A stretch of 64,000 nt of DNA from Methanoculleus sp. GTDB taxonomy: Archaea; Halobacteriota; Methanomicrobia; Methanomicrobiales; Methanoculleaceae. Positions 8,148 through 15,160 of the stretch are shown here, one piece after another. The position numbers and the translations under genes are program-made. The notes under the pieces were generated by a model. It ran no database searches, was not told the origin of the DNA, and was given only the letters and a program-made list of their open reading frames with translations. Where the stretch lies: the NCBI RefSeq assembly GCF_020696975.1, contig NZ_JAJGBK010000014.1, positions 92,237 through 156,236 of the forward strand, written 5' to 3'. Numbering within the stretch: the stretch's first letter is position 1; each line of letters starts with the position of its first letter.

Positions 8148-8232
8148 GCCACTCCATTGTATGCGTATCGATTTAACCCTTGGGGCTCCTGTTCCCAACC
8201 TTTATCCTTTATTGCGCAAAGAATCTACAGGA

Positions 8233-8730
8233 ATGACGGCGTTTGAATGCACTCTCTGCGGGAAGTGCTGCATGCACGCGGGCGGCGAGCTCATCGAGGT
8301 CGAGAAGAGGCTCACCAGCCGCGACTTCCTCTGCCGGCAGAAGATCATCGGCGGCACGTTCCGCGCCCGGATTGAGGAGCGGTTCCTCGACGCCTTCAGG
8401 GACGCCTCCGAGAACAAAGCGCACCCCTCCTGGTGCCCGTTCCTGCGGGGTCTCCCGGGGGAGGAGGGAAAGTATGTCTGCACCATCCATAACAGCCGTC
8501 CGCTGATCTGCCGATCCTATACCTGCTGTGCCATGCGGATCTTCGGCCCCGACGGGCGGGAGGTCGGGAAGGTGAAAGGGAGGAGGAGCCTCGATACCGG
8601 GGACGCGGCCCTTCGCCGGTGCTGGGATGAATCGATTGCGCCGCTCACGACCGACGACGATATCGTCTGGCGGACCGAGGTTACCGGAACGCTCGAACGT
8701 GCCGGTTACCGGGTCGAGGCCTATGAGTGA
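8233..8730 (+). CDS. YkgJ-family cysteine-cluster protein
   Basis: A 165-residue protein with the zinc/iron-chelating YkgJ pattern: CTLCGKCCMHAGG at the start, then HPSWCPFL, VCTIHNSRPLICRSYTCC. These eight or so cysteines are expected to bind a metal cluster. The family is of unknown function. The ATG at 8233 has AGGA just upstream and a TATA-like stretch about 25 bp before. The stop codon overlaps the next gene's start in ATGAGTGA, so the two are a translationally coupled pair. Confidence 0.85.
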   Translation: MTAFECTLCGKCCMHAGGELIEVEKRLTSRDFLCRQKIIGGTFRARIEERFLDAFRDASENKAHPSWCPFLRGLPGEEGKYVCTIHNSRPLICRSYTCCAMRIFGPDGREVGKVKGRRSLDTGDAALRRCWDESIAPLTTDDDIVWRTEVTGTLERAGYRVEAYE

Positions 8731-8983
8731 GCCCCGGCGCCTTCCGGTCGTCGGGGGCCGGGTGCAATGCACGCCAAAAGAGCCGGTATCCCTCGACCGG
8801 TGCAGGTTCTGTGTTCATTCCGCCCGTGTCGTGGTCAACGGAAGAGAGATGCCGTCACCGGCACGGGCCTACTGCACCCGGTGCCGGGAGACGCCTGATC
8901 TCGATATGGCGAAGGTCGAGGCGATCCTCTGCGACGATCTCGCCGGGGAAGGGTTCCGGAGCATCACCAATATCATCAGTTAA
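8723..8983 (+). CDS. Small cysteine-rich protein coupled to YkgJ gene
   Basis: An 86-residue protein with cysteines arranged as CTP, CRFCVHS and CTRCRE, which look like a zinc ribbon or small metal-binding fold. It starts eight bases before the end of the YkgJ-type gene and must be co-expressed with it. No family was recognised. The partner relation suggests a shared metal-binding role (inference). It ends 5 bp before the end of the convergent RHH regulator. Confidence 0.75.
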   Translation: MSEPRRLPVVGGRVQCTPKEPVSLDRCRFCVHSARVVVNGREMPSPARAYCTRCRETPDLDMAKVEAILCDDLAGEGFRSITNIIS

Positions 8984-8988
8984 GAGAC

Positions 8989-9327
8989 CTACCTTCGCCA
9001 GAACTCCCAGGGACGCTTGGTCTGGAACGGAACGCCTTTCGCCTCCCTGCTCCAGTCGGCCTCGATCGTGTGGTGGACCAGCCGGACCTCGTTTCGGAGT
9101 TCGGTGAGGACCGTCTTGACGTCCTCGACCTCACGCAGGAGCCGGTTCAGATCCTCAAACGAGCGGTGCTGCCGTACGGTCATCTTCCCGTTCTCCTTCC
9201 GGCAGGCAAGCCCGGTCTCGATCAGTTCAAGAATCGCCTCGTTCCGGTCGAACGCGTGATCCCTGGCAAATTGATCGATCTGATCCATCAGGTCGGGATC
9301 GAGCGCAAACGAACATCTCATCACCAT
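8989..9327 (-). CDS. Ribbon-helix-helix type DNA-binding regulator
   Basis: A 112-residue protein. The N-terminal 45 residues fit a ribbon-helix-helix domain: strand MRCSFALDP, helix LMDQIDQFARDH and helix RNEAILELIETGL. The remainder is a coiled-coil-like helix (EDLNRLLREVEDVKTVLTELR) suited to oligomerisation, ending in a basic and aromatic tail WEFWRR. Such proteins usually repress their own gene or a neighbouring one. A direct repeat sits immediately upstream. ATG at 9321 is an alternative start. Confidence 0.75.
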   Translation of the reverse strand: MVMRCSFALDPDLMDQIDQFARDHAFDRNEAILELIETGLACRKENGKMTVRQHRSFEDLNRLLREVEDVKTVLTELRNEVRLVHHTIEADWSREAKGVPFQTKRPWEFWRR

Positions 9328-9331
9328 AGGT

Positions 9332-9366
9332 TATCTGCTCAGAATATTGTATCTGCTGAATATAGT
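9332..9366 (-). promoter_or_regulatory. Direct-repeat candidate operator overlapping the RHH gene promoter
   Basis: Read on the minus strand, a TATA-like ACTATATTC (about 9359-9366) is followed by ATATTC-AGCAGATA (9350-9363) and ATATTC-TG-AGCAGATA (9332-9347), an imperfect direct repeat that differs by a 2-nt insertion. The repeats lie between the TATA element and the start codon at 9327, where a repressor would block the polymerase. Autoregulation by the RHH protein is inferred. Confidence 0.5.
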
Positions 9367-9489
9367 GCCTCCGGTTCAGGCCGTCACGACGCAAATCTGC
9401 GACGATTCTCAAATCCTCATCGATACCGCCGTATACCGTCAGAGCAGCGGGGGAACGGCATCCGCTCCCGTTCTAACCATCATCTGCCT

Positions 9490-9529
9490 GTAAAAAGAGA
9501 TTTTCCCGGGTTCTCTATAAAGACCCGGG
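9490..9529 (-). terminator. Hairpin plus T-rich terminator after aIF1
   Basis: On the minus strand, directly after the aIF1 stop, ACCCGGG (9523-9529) pairs with CCCGGGT (9505-9511) across an 11-nt loop, followed by a T-rich stretch (complement of TAAAAAGAGATTTT, 9491-9504). It is a good intrinsic terminator, and similar in form to bacterial ones. Confidence 0.65.
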
Positions 9530-9835
9530 TCAACTGATATTTTCCATGTTGTATCCTTTCTGGGCGAGCAGGTCTTTGACCCGTTCGCGATGGTTGCCCT
9601 GCAGCTCGATCGAGGAGTCCTTGACCGTGCCGCCACAGGCCAGCTTCGCTTTCAGGAACTTCGAGAGATCTTCGAGGTCGATATCGTAGGGGTCGAGGCC
9701 TTCGATGACCGTGACTTCCTTGCCATACCGCCGCTTGTTAATCTTTACGCTGATTCTCTGCTGCTCTTTAGCAACTTCTTCACAGATACACAGTTCCTTT
9801 GGCAGTCCGCAGGTCGGACATATCCCACCGTTCAT
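9530..9835 (-). CDS. Translation initiation factor aIF1 (SUI1 family)
   Basis: A 101-residue archaeal aIF1, which binds the small ribosomal subunit and monitors start-codon selection. It opens with a zinc-knuckle-like [13 protein letters not shown] and continues with the SUI1 fold: [45 protein letters not shown] split by the usual turn, and a C-terminal helix with [14 protein letters not shown]. Length is normal for the family. It is followed by a hairpin terminator. Confidence 0.95.
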   Translation of the reverse strand: MNGGICPTCGLPKELCICEEVAKEQQRISVKINKRRYGKEVTVIEGLDPYDIDLEDLSKFLKAKLACGGTVKDSSIELQGNHRERVKDLLAQKGYNMENIS

Positions 9836-9876
9836 TGCATGTACCTTTCAGCTCTCGTTATATATTAGTTGGCATG

Positions 9877-11535
9877 TCACCCGTCAATCTGACAGACGTC
9901 GCAGCCCTGCGAGAGTACCTGGTCCGGCCGGCTCCGGTAGCGGTAGATGGTGATCCCCTTGCACCCGAGGTCGTGGGCGAGAGAGAAGACACGAGCGATA
10001 TCGTCGACCGTCGCACTTTCGGGGAGGTTCACGGTCTTTGAGACGGCGTTGTCCACATGCTTCTGGAAGGCGGCCTGCATCCGGACATGGTGCTCCGGTG
10101 CGATCTCAAGAGCCGTCTTGAAGAGGTCCCGGGCATGGTCATCCAGGGGGAGGCCGGCAACGGTCCCGTATCGCCGGACGTGGTCCGCAACGTCCCTCCC
10201 GCCGGCAGTCTTCGGCAGAAATTCCAGGACGAGGTCGCTTGTGATCCTGACCGGCTGCCCGTCGATCGTCCGGTTGTAGGCAAACGAGAAGACCGGCTCG
10301 ATCCCGCTCGTCGTCCCGGCGATGAGGTGGATCGAGCCGGTGGGGGCGATGGTGGTGACGGTGGCGTTCCGCATCTCGCCCGAGAAGATAGAGCCCTCGA
10401 TCGCCGGAAACGACCCCAGCTCCTCCCCGAGCTCCTCCGACCGCTCCCGGGCCCGGGCCTCGATACGCTCCATCAGGCTCCCGGCGAAACGCAGCGCCTC
10501 CTCTGATTCGTAGGGTATCCCGAGGCGTATGAGTGCCTCGCTAAATCCCATGACCCCGAGGCCGATCTTTCGGGTTGCAAGGGTCTTCTCCCGGATCTCG
10601 GGGAGAGGGAAGCGGTTCACGTCGATGACCGCATCGAGGAAGTCGACACCGCACCGGACGGTTGCTTCGAGCAGGTCCATGTCGAGGTCGTTTTTGCGGA
10701 CGCACCGGGCAAGGTTGACGCTTCCTAAGTTACAGCTCTCGTAGGGGTAGAGCGGCTGTTCCCCGCAGGGGTTGGTCGCCTCGATGGGGCCAAGGTGCGG
10801 GGTGGTGCTCCGCCGGTTGATCTCGTCGAGGAAGAGCATCCCCGGCTCGCCGGAGTCCCGGGCGGAGGCGGCGATGAGGTGCCAGAGCGACCGGGGATCG
10901 ATGCTCCGCGGGACGCTGCCGTCACGGGGGTTCGTGAGGTCGTACTCGCGGCCCGTCGCAAGGCAGCGGAGGAACTTCTCGTCGATCCCGACCGAGATGT
11001 TGAAGTTCGAGAGGCCTCCCCCCTGTTTTGCGGTGACGAACTCCTCGATATCAGGGTGGGAGGCCGCAAGCACCCCCATATTCGCCCCTCTCCGCCGGCC
11101 TCCCTGCCGGACGGCATCGGTTGCCGCATCAAAGACCCGCATGAACGAGACCGGCCCGGTTGCAGCCCCCATCGTCCCGTTGACGATATCCCCGCGGGGC
11201 CGGATGCGGGAGAACGAGAACCCGGTCCCGCCCCCGGACCTGTGGACGAGCGCCATCCGGGTGAGGCTTCCGAAGATCCCCTCAAGGGTATCCTCGATCG
11301 GCAGGACGAAGCAGGCCGAGAGCTGCCCGGCGGGAGTGCCTGCGTTCATCAGGGTCGGAGAGTTCGGGAGGAAGAGGAGGCTTTTGAGGAGCGAGAAGAA
11401 CTCGCGGGACCTTCTCGAACCGCCCACGGCGCCGGCGACCCGGGAGAAGAGGCCCCCGGGGGTCTCGCCGGGGAGGAGGTAGCGGCGTTCCAGGAGGAGG
11501 CGGCCTTGCGGGGAGAGCTCCATACGATACACCAT
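9877..11535 (-). CDS. nrdJ: Adenosylcobalamin-dependent (class II) ribonucleotide reductase
   Basis: A 552-residue class II reductase that makes deoxyribonucleotides using a thiyl radical generated from adenosylcobalamin. It shows FLPNSPTLMNAGT, QLSACFVLP with one redox cysteine, the NPCGEQ loop with the radical cysteine, and the C-terminal GCDVC pair that re-reduces the active site. No ATP-cone precedes the catalytic barrel, so activity control by dATP at that site is not expected and the protein is shorter than most NrdJ. It is divergent from cobyric acid synthase with 47 bp between, linking use and supply of B12. ATG at 11535 has GGCGGGG a few bases upstream. Confidence 0.93.
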   Translation of the reverse strand: MVYRMELSPQGRLLLERRYLLPGETPGGLFSRVAGAVGGSRRSREFFSLLKSLLFLPNSPTLMNAGTPAGQLSACFVLPIEDTLEGIFGSLTRMALVHRSGGGTGFSFSRIRPRGDIVNGTMGAATGPVSFMRVFDAATDAVRQGGRRRGANMGVLAASHPDIEEFVTAKQGGGLSNFNISVGIDEKFLRCLATGREYDLTNPRDGSVPRSIDPRSLWHLIAASARDSGEPGMLFLDEINRRSTTPHLGPIEATNPCGEQPLYPYESCNLGSVNLARCVRKNDLDMDLLEATVRCGVDFLDAVIDVNRFPLPEIREKTLATRKIGLGVMGFSEALIRLGIPYESEEALRFAGSLMERIEARARERSEELGEELGSFPAIEGSIFSGEMRNATVTTIAPTGSIHLIAGTTSGIEPVFSFAYNRTIDGQPVRITSDLVLEFLPKTAGGRDVADHVRRYGTVAGLPLDDHARDLFKTALEIAPEHHVRMQAAFQKHVDNAVSKTVNLPESATVDDIARVFSLAHDLGCKGITIYRYRSRPDQVLSQGCDVCQIDG

Positions 11536-11582
11536 GAAACCCCGCCCTTAATAATCCGTCGTGCCCAACTCTTCTGCCGGCA

Positions 11583-13070
11583 ATGTCTCTTATCGTGCTC
11601 GGAACTGCATCCCACGTGGGCAAGAGCCTGACGGTCGCGGCGCTCTGCCGTGCCCTTTACCGGCGGGGAATCCCTGTTGCACCGTTTAAATCCCAGAACA
11701 TGAGCCTCAACTCCTACGTCACCGCCGACGGGAGCGAGATCGGGATTGCCCAGGCCGTCCAGGCCTTCGCGGCCGGAGTCGAGCCGGAAGCCGATATGAA
11801 CCCGGTCCTCTTGAAGCCAAAGGGGGACCAGACCTCGCAGGTGGTGCTCCTCGGCCGGCCATATAAGGATGTGCAGATCCGGGACTACTATGCCGAGACG
11901 GATATGCTTCTTGCCGAGGCTGTTGCCGCGTTCGAGCGGCTAAAGAGACGCTTTCGGCACGTGGTGGTCGAAGGGGCCGGCGGAGCGGCGGAGGTCAACC
12001 TCTACGATCGCGATATCGCCAACATACGCCTCGCCCGGGCCCTCCGCCTCCCGATCGTCCTGGTCGCGGATATCGAACGGGGCGGGGTCTTCGCCCAGGT
12101 CTACGGGACGCTTGCCCTCCTCCCGGAGGATATCCGCCCGCTCGTAGCCGGGGTCATCGTCAACAAGTTCCGGGGGGATCCGGGGCTCTTTGTATCGGGC
12201 GTCTCAAAACTCGAGGAACTCACGGGTGTCCGGGTGCTCGGGGTGGTGCCTTACGCCGACATCCCCCTCCCGAGCGAGGACTCGCTCTCGATCGCCGACA
12301 AGGGGCACCGGAAGACCGGAACACCGGTCAGGATCGCCGTCGTCCGCCTCCCCAGGATATCGAACTTCACCGACTTCGAGCTCCTCGAACAGCACGCCGC
12401 GGTGGACTATGTCCCTCCGGGAAGACCGCTCGCGGGCTACGACTGCATCATCCTTCCCGGGACGAAGAACACCGTGGAGGACCTCGCGGCCCTCAACCGT
12501 GCCGGGACGGGTGAGGAACTCCGGCTCGCCCGCGAGAGGGGGGTCCCGATCATCGGGATCTGCGGCGGTTACCAGATGCTCGGGCGCCGGATCGTTGACG
12601 CCGGCATCGAGTCGGAATCCCCCGCGGAACACCCGGGGTTCGGGCTCCTTGACGTCGTGACGGCCTTTACCGGCTACCGGAAGACGACGGTGCAGGTCCG
12701 GCGCCGGGCAACCGGGCCAGGCCCCATCCTCCCGGCGATGGGGGAGGTGGAGGGCTACGAGATCCACATGGGCGAGACGGAGCGAGGAGATCTCCCCGAG
12801 GCGTTCGCCGGGGAGGGGGCGGCGAGCCCCGACGGCATGGTCTTCGGGACCTACATGCACGGCCTCTTCCAGAACCCCGGAGCGGCAAACGCCCTCCTCG
12901 CCTACCTCTCGGAGCGGCGGGGGGTGCCGTTTGAGCCGGTGGCGACGGAGAGCGGCGCTCTCGGGGTCGCGGCGGCCTACGACGACCTGGCCCGGCACTT
13001 CGAGGAGCATGTGGATATGGAGGCTATTCTGGAGTTTTTTATGGCGAGGGACGAAACGTCCAGAGCATGA
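11583..13070 (+). CDS. cobQ: Cobyric acid synthase
   Basis: A 495-residue amidotransferase that amidates four side chains of adenosylcobyrinic acid diamide during cobalamin synthesis. The N-terminal ATP-binding domain carries [10 protein letters not shown] and the [10 protein letters not shown] motif; the C-terminal class I glutamine amidotransferase domain carries the nucleophile motif [10 protein letters not shown] and the histidine-containing TYMHGLF. Length matches CobQ/CbiP. It is divergent from the B12-dependent ribonucleotide reductase. The last codon and stop lie at the edge of a string of perfect hairpins that forms its 3' end. Confidence 0.96.
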   Translation: MSLIVLGTASHVGKSLTVAALCRALYRRGIPVAPFKSQNMSLNSYVTADGSEIGIAQAVQAFAAGVEPEADMNPVLLKPKGDQTSQVVLLGRPYKDVQIRDYYAETDMLLAEAVAAFERLKRRFRHVVVEGAGGAAEVNLYDRDIANIRLARALRLPIVLVADIERGGVFAQVYGTLALLPEDIRPLVAGVIVNKFRGDPGLFVSGVSKLEELTGVRVLGVVPYADIPLPSEDSLSIADKGHRKTGTPVRIAVVRLPRISNFTDFELLEQHAAVDYVPPGRPLAGYDCIILPGTKNTVEDLAALNRAGTGEELRLARERGVPIIGICGGYQMLGRRIVDAGIESESPAEHPGFGLLDVVTAFTGYRKTTVQVRRRATGPGPILPAMGEVEGYEIHMGETERGDLPEAFAGEGAASPDGMVFGTYMHGLFQNPGAANALLAYLSERRGVPFEPVATESGALGVAAAYDDLARHFEEHVDMEAILEFFMARDETSRA

Positions 13071-13120
13071 GCACCGTCCCGGTGCTCAAACTCCGGATGC
13101 TCCATCCGTCGCGTTTCGCG
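13069..13120 (+). repeat. String of three perfect hairpins at the cobQ 3' end
   Basis: Three back-to-back stem-loops with 3-nt loops: GAGCACCG/CGGTGCTC (13069-13076 and 13080-13087, loop TCC), CGGATG/CATCCG (13094-13099 and 13103-13108, loop CTC), and CGCG/CGCG (13110-13113 and 13117-13120, loop TTT). Stems share no sequence but share architecture with the element at 24558-24752. It may be an RNA 3'-end structure or a remnant of that repeat family. Confidence 0.6.
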
Positions 13121-13158
13121 TGCGGCCCTCCCCGAATACCTGCCGCCCGGCTTTTCAC

Positions 13159-13164
13159 AAAAAA
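13159..13164 (-). terminator. Oligo-T signal after the pilus operon
   Basis: Six T residues on the minus strand about 20 bases after the stop of the last pilus-assembly gene, consistent with an archaeal terminator. Confidence 0.5.
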
Positions 13165-13182
13165 GAAACCCCGTCCCGGCCC

Positions 13183-14235
13183 TTATATGAAGAACCGGAA
13201 CGCAATCCAGGCGATCAGAACCATGACAGCGGCATACTTCAGCCCCCCGAGCACCCGGCCCTCCCCCATGACGCCTGCCCCGAGCCCGGAGAAGAACCCC
13301 TGGATCAGTGCGGCGTGAGAGAAGAGCCGGTTGTAGAGGAAGAGGTCCACGGTCCCCATGAACGTCTGGCTCGATCCCGACGCCGCAACCGCCGCCCCCG
13401 CCTCCGCCATCGTGGTCAGGAAGGTGCTTGAGAGCACCCCTATGACGAAGAGGAAGACAAAGAACGACATGACGATGATGATCATGTAGATCATCATACC
13501 GTTCCGCCGCTCCGACTTCAGGTTGAAGAACTCGTAGGCGTCGTGGGCCGCAGCCCGCAGAACCTCGCTCACGTCGCCGCCGGCCGAACTCGCATGGGCG
13601 ATCAGGTCGACGCTCCGCTCGGTGAGCGGGGTGTTCACGGCCTTCCCGAACCGGCGGATGGCCTCCACGAACGGGACGCCCCAGGACATCTCGGTATCGA
13701 GTTTGCGGATGTGCGGGGTGAGCGCCCCGTACTCGCCCTCCGAGACGATATGGATGGCGTGCGGGAGCGTCATGCCCGAATCGTTCATCCCGGCCACGTC
13801 GCGGAAGAAGTTCGGAAGGGCGGCCTCGATGCTCGACACACGCAGTGTCTCCTTAAGATCGAGGATCGCAAGCGGCACGATGGCGATGAGGAGCGAGAAG
13901 ACAAAGATATCGTCGATCATCGTCGTCGTGAAGAGGACCCCGACGCCGTAGGAGAGGACCAGGCTCATAAACCCGCCGATGAGGAGGAGGAGTGCGACCG
14001 GGACGGAGATGAAGAGGACGGTGACGGGCTCCTCGATCATCACCCGGAGCGGGTGCTTGAGGAACCGGTAAAACCCTTCCTGATACTTCCGCCAGTTCTC
14101 AATCCGCCCGAAGATCTCCTGCTCCTGCTCCTCGAACGTCCCGGGTCCCGGGGCATCCGCCACCGCCCTTTCTCGCGGCCGGACCGGGTCCGGCAACCGG
14201 TTCAGAAAGTCGTCGACAATCTCTTTGAATCCCAT
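13183..14235 (-). CDS. Type II secretion/TadC-like F-domain membrane protein (second subunit)
   Basis: A 350-residue platform protein of an archaeal type IV pilus-like machine. It has a charged N-terminus, two adjacent hydrophobic helices (about 75-130), the cytoplasmic GspF domain with FFRDVAGMNDSGMTLPHAI and LIAHASSAGGDVSEVL, a further helix pair (about 245-270) and a C-terminal hydrophobic pair ending in IAFRFFI. It is the last gene of a four-gene minus-strand operon, one base after the preceding F-domain gene. It probably anchors the extension ATPase and feeds pilin subunits. It could serve a pilus or a secretion device rather than the archaellum. Confidence 0.85.
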   Translation of the reverse strand: MGFKEIVDDFLNRLPDPVRPRERAVADAPGPGTFEEQEQEIFGRIENWRKYQEGFYRFLKHPLRVMIEEPVTVLFISVPVALLLLIGGFMSLVLSYGVGVLFTTTMIDDIFVFSLLIAIVPLAILDLKETLRVSSIEAALPNFFRDVAGMNDSGMTLPHAIHIVSEGEYGALTPHIRKLDTEMSWGVPFVEAIRRFGKAVNTPLTERSVDLIAHASSAGGDVSEVLRAAAHDAYEFFNLKSERRNGMMIYMIIIVMSFFVFLFVIGVLSSTFLTTMAEAGAAVAASGSSQTFMGTVDLFLYNRLFSHAALIQGFFSGLGAGVMGEGRVLGGLKYAAVMVLIAWIAFRFFI

Positions 14236-14236
14236 A

Positions 14237-15160
14237 TCACACCTCCGGGGTCATGGAACTGATCAGGATGACGAACATCATGCTCCCGAACGGGATGATC
14301 AGGTAGATGATGATGTAGAGGAAGAACGGGTTTGAGTCCCCCGAGAGGATCGTCATCACCGACTGCAGGATGATCAAAAAGAGCATGCCCGCGACCATCG
14401 CGGTGACGTAGGACTCCGCGATCAATCCGAGCGTCTCCAAAAACGTCTTCTGCTGCTGGTTGTTCTCGAGCGTATACTGGTGAGCCTTGGTGCGGAAGTA
14501 CTCCGTCAGGTTGCTCCCGCTTGAGATGCTCGCGACAGCCCCCTGCAGGAACTCCCGCATCCGCTCGCTCGGGGTCGCCTGCGAGACCGTTCGAAGGGCG
14601 TCAAGCAGGTCTTTCCCGAAGAAATCGGTCTCCCGGGCGACGTACCGCGCCTCAACGGCGCTCTCCCCGTATATCGTGCTCTGGCCGAGCAGCCGGAAGA
14701 CCTCGTCGGGGGTGATCCCGGCCGACGACATGGCGGTGACGTAGTTGATGGCATAGGGGAGGGTGGCGTCGATGTTCCTCCGGCGCTCTCCGGCCTGTAT
14801 ACCGGGATAGAGGAGGAAGACCAGATACGATATCCCCCCGAAGATCAGCAGAGAGAGGGCCGTGATGATGATGGTGCCGAGCAGGAGTTTGTAGTCGTTT
14901 AACGCGTAGAAGACCTCGGGGACCGCTCCGCGGTAGGTGATCATATCGGGGACCCGCAGGAGGTAGGTGAGGAGCCCGATGAGCGCAGCGGCGACCAGCC
15001 CCACGACGAGCGAGGAGACGTAAGCGGTCGCGAGATACGCCTCAAACGGCGTATTCATCCGGGCTCCCACGAGGTCGTTTCTGAGTTTGATGAACTCTCC
15101 CCGCTTCGCTTTCAGGTCACGGCCGATCAGGTTGAAGCAGAACCGCTCGTAACCGTTCAT
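14237..15160 (-). CDS. Type II secretion/TadC-like F-domain membrane protein (first subunit)
   Basis: A 307-residue polytopic membrane protein with paired hydrophobic helices at about 47-70 and 95-120, a cytoplasmic GspF-type helical domain (LPYAINYVTAMSSAGITPDEVFRLLGQS and LQGAVASISSGSNLTEYF segments) and a C-terminal membrane pair that includes FFLYIIIYLIIPFG. It overlaps the end of the upstream ATPase gene by 4 bp and is separated from the second F-domain protein by one base, so they are translated together. Two different F-domain partners for one ATPase is the pattern of archaeal Tad-type pili. Confidence 0.85.
   Translation of the reverse strand: MNGYERFCFNLIGRDLKAKRGEFIKLRNDLVGARMNTPFEAYLATAYVSSLVVGLVAAALIGLLTYLLRVPDMITYRGAVPEVFYALNDYKLLLGTIIITALSLLIFGGISYLVFLLYPGIQAGERRRNIDATLPYAINYVTAMSSAGITPDEVFRLLGQSTIYGESAVEARYVARETDFFGKDLLDALRTVSQATPSERMREFLQGAVASISSGSNLTEYFRTKAHQYTLENNQQQKTFLETLGLIAESYVTAMVAGMLFLIILQSVMTILSGDSNPFFLYIIIYLIIPFGSMMFVILISSMTPEV

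Noticed and set aside
11536..11582. Cobalamin riboswitch upstream of nrdJ or cobQ
   Set aside because: The 47 bp gap is far too short for the known B12-box structure and riboswitches of this class are not expected in archaea.
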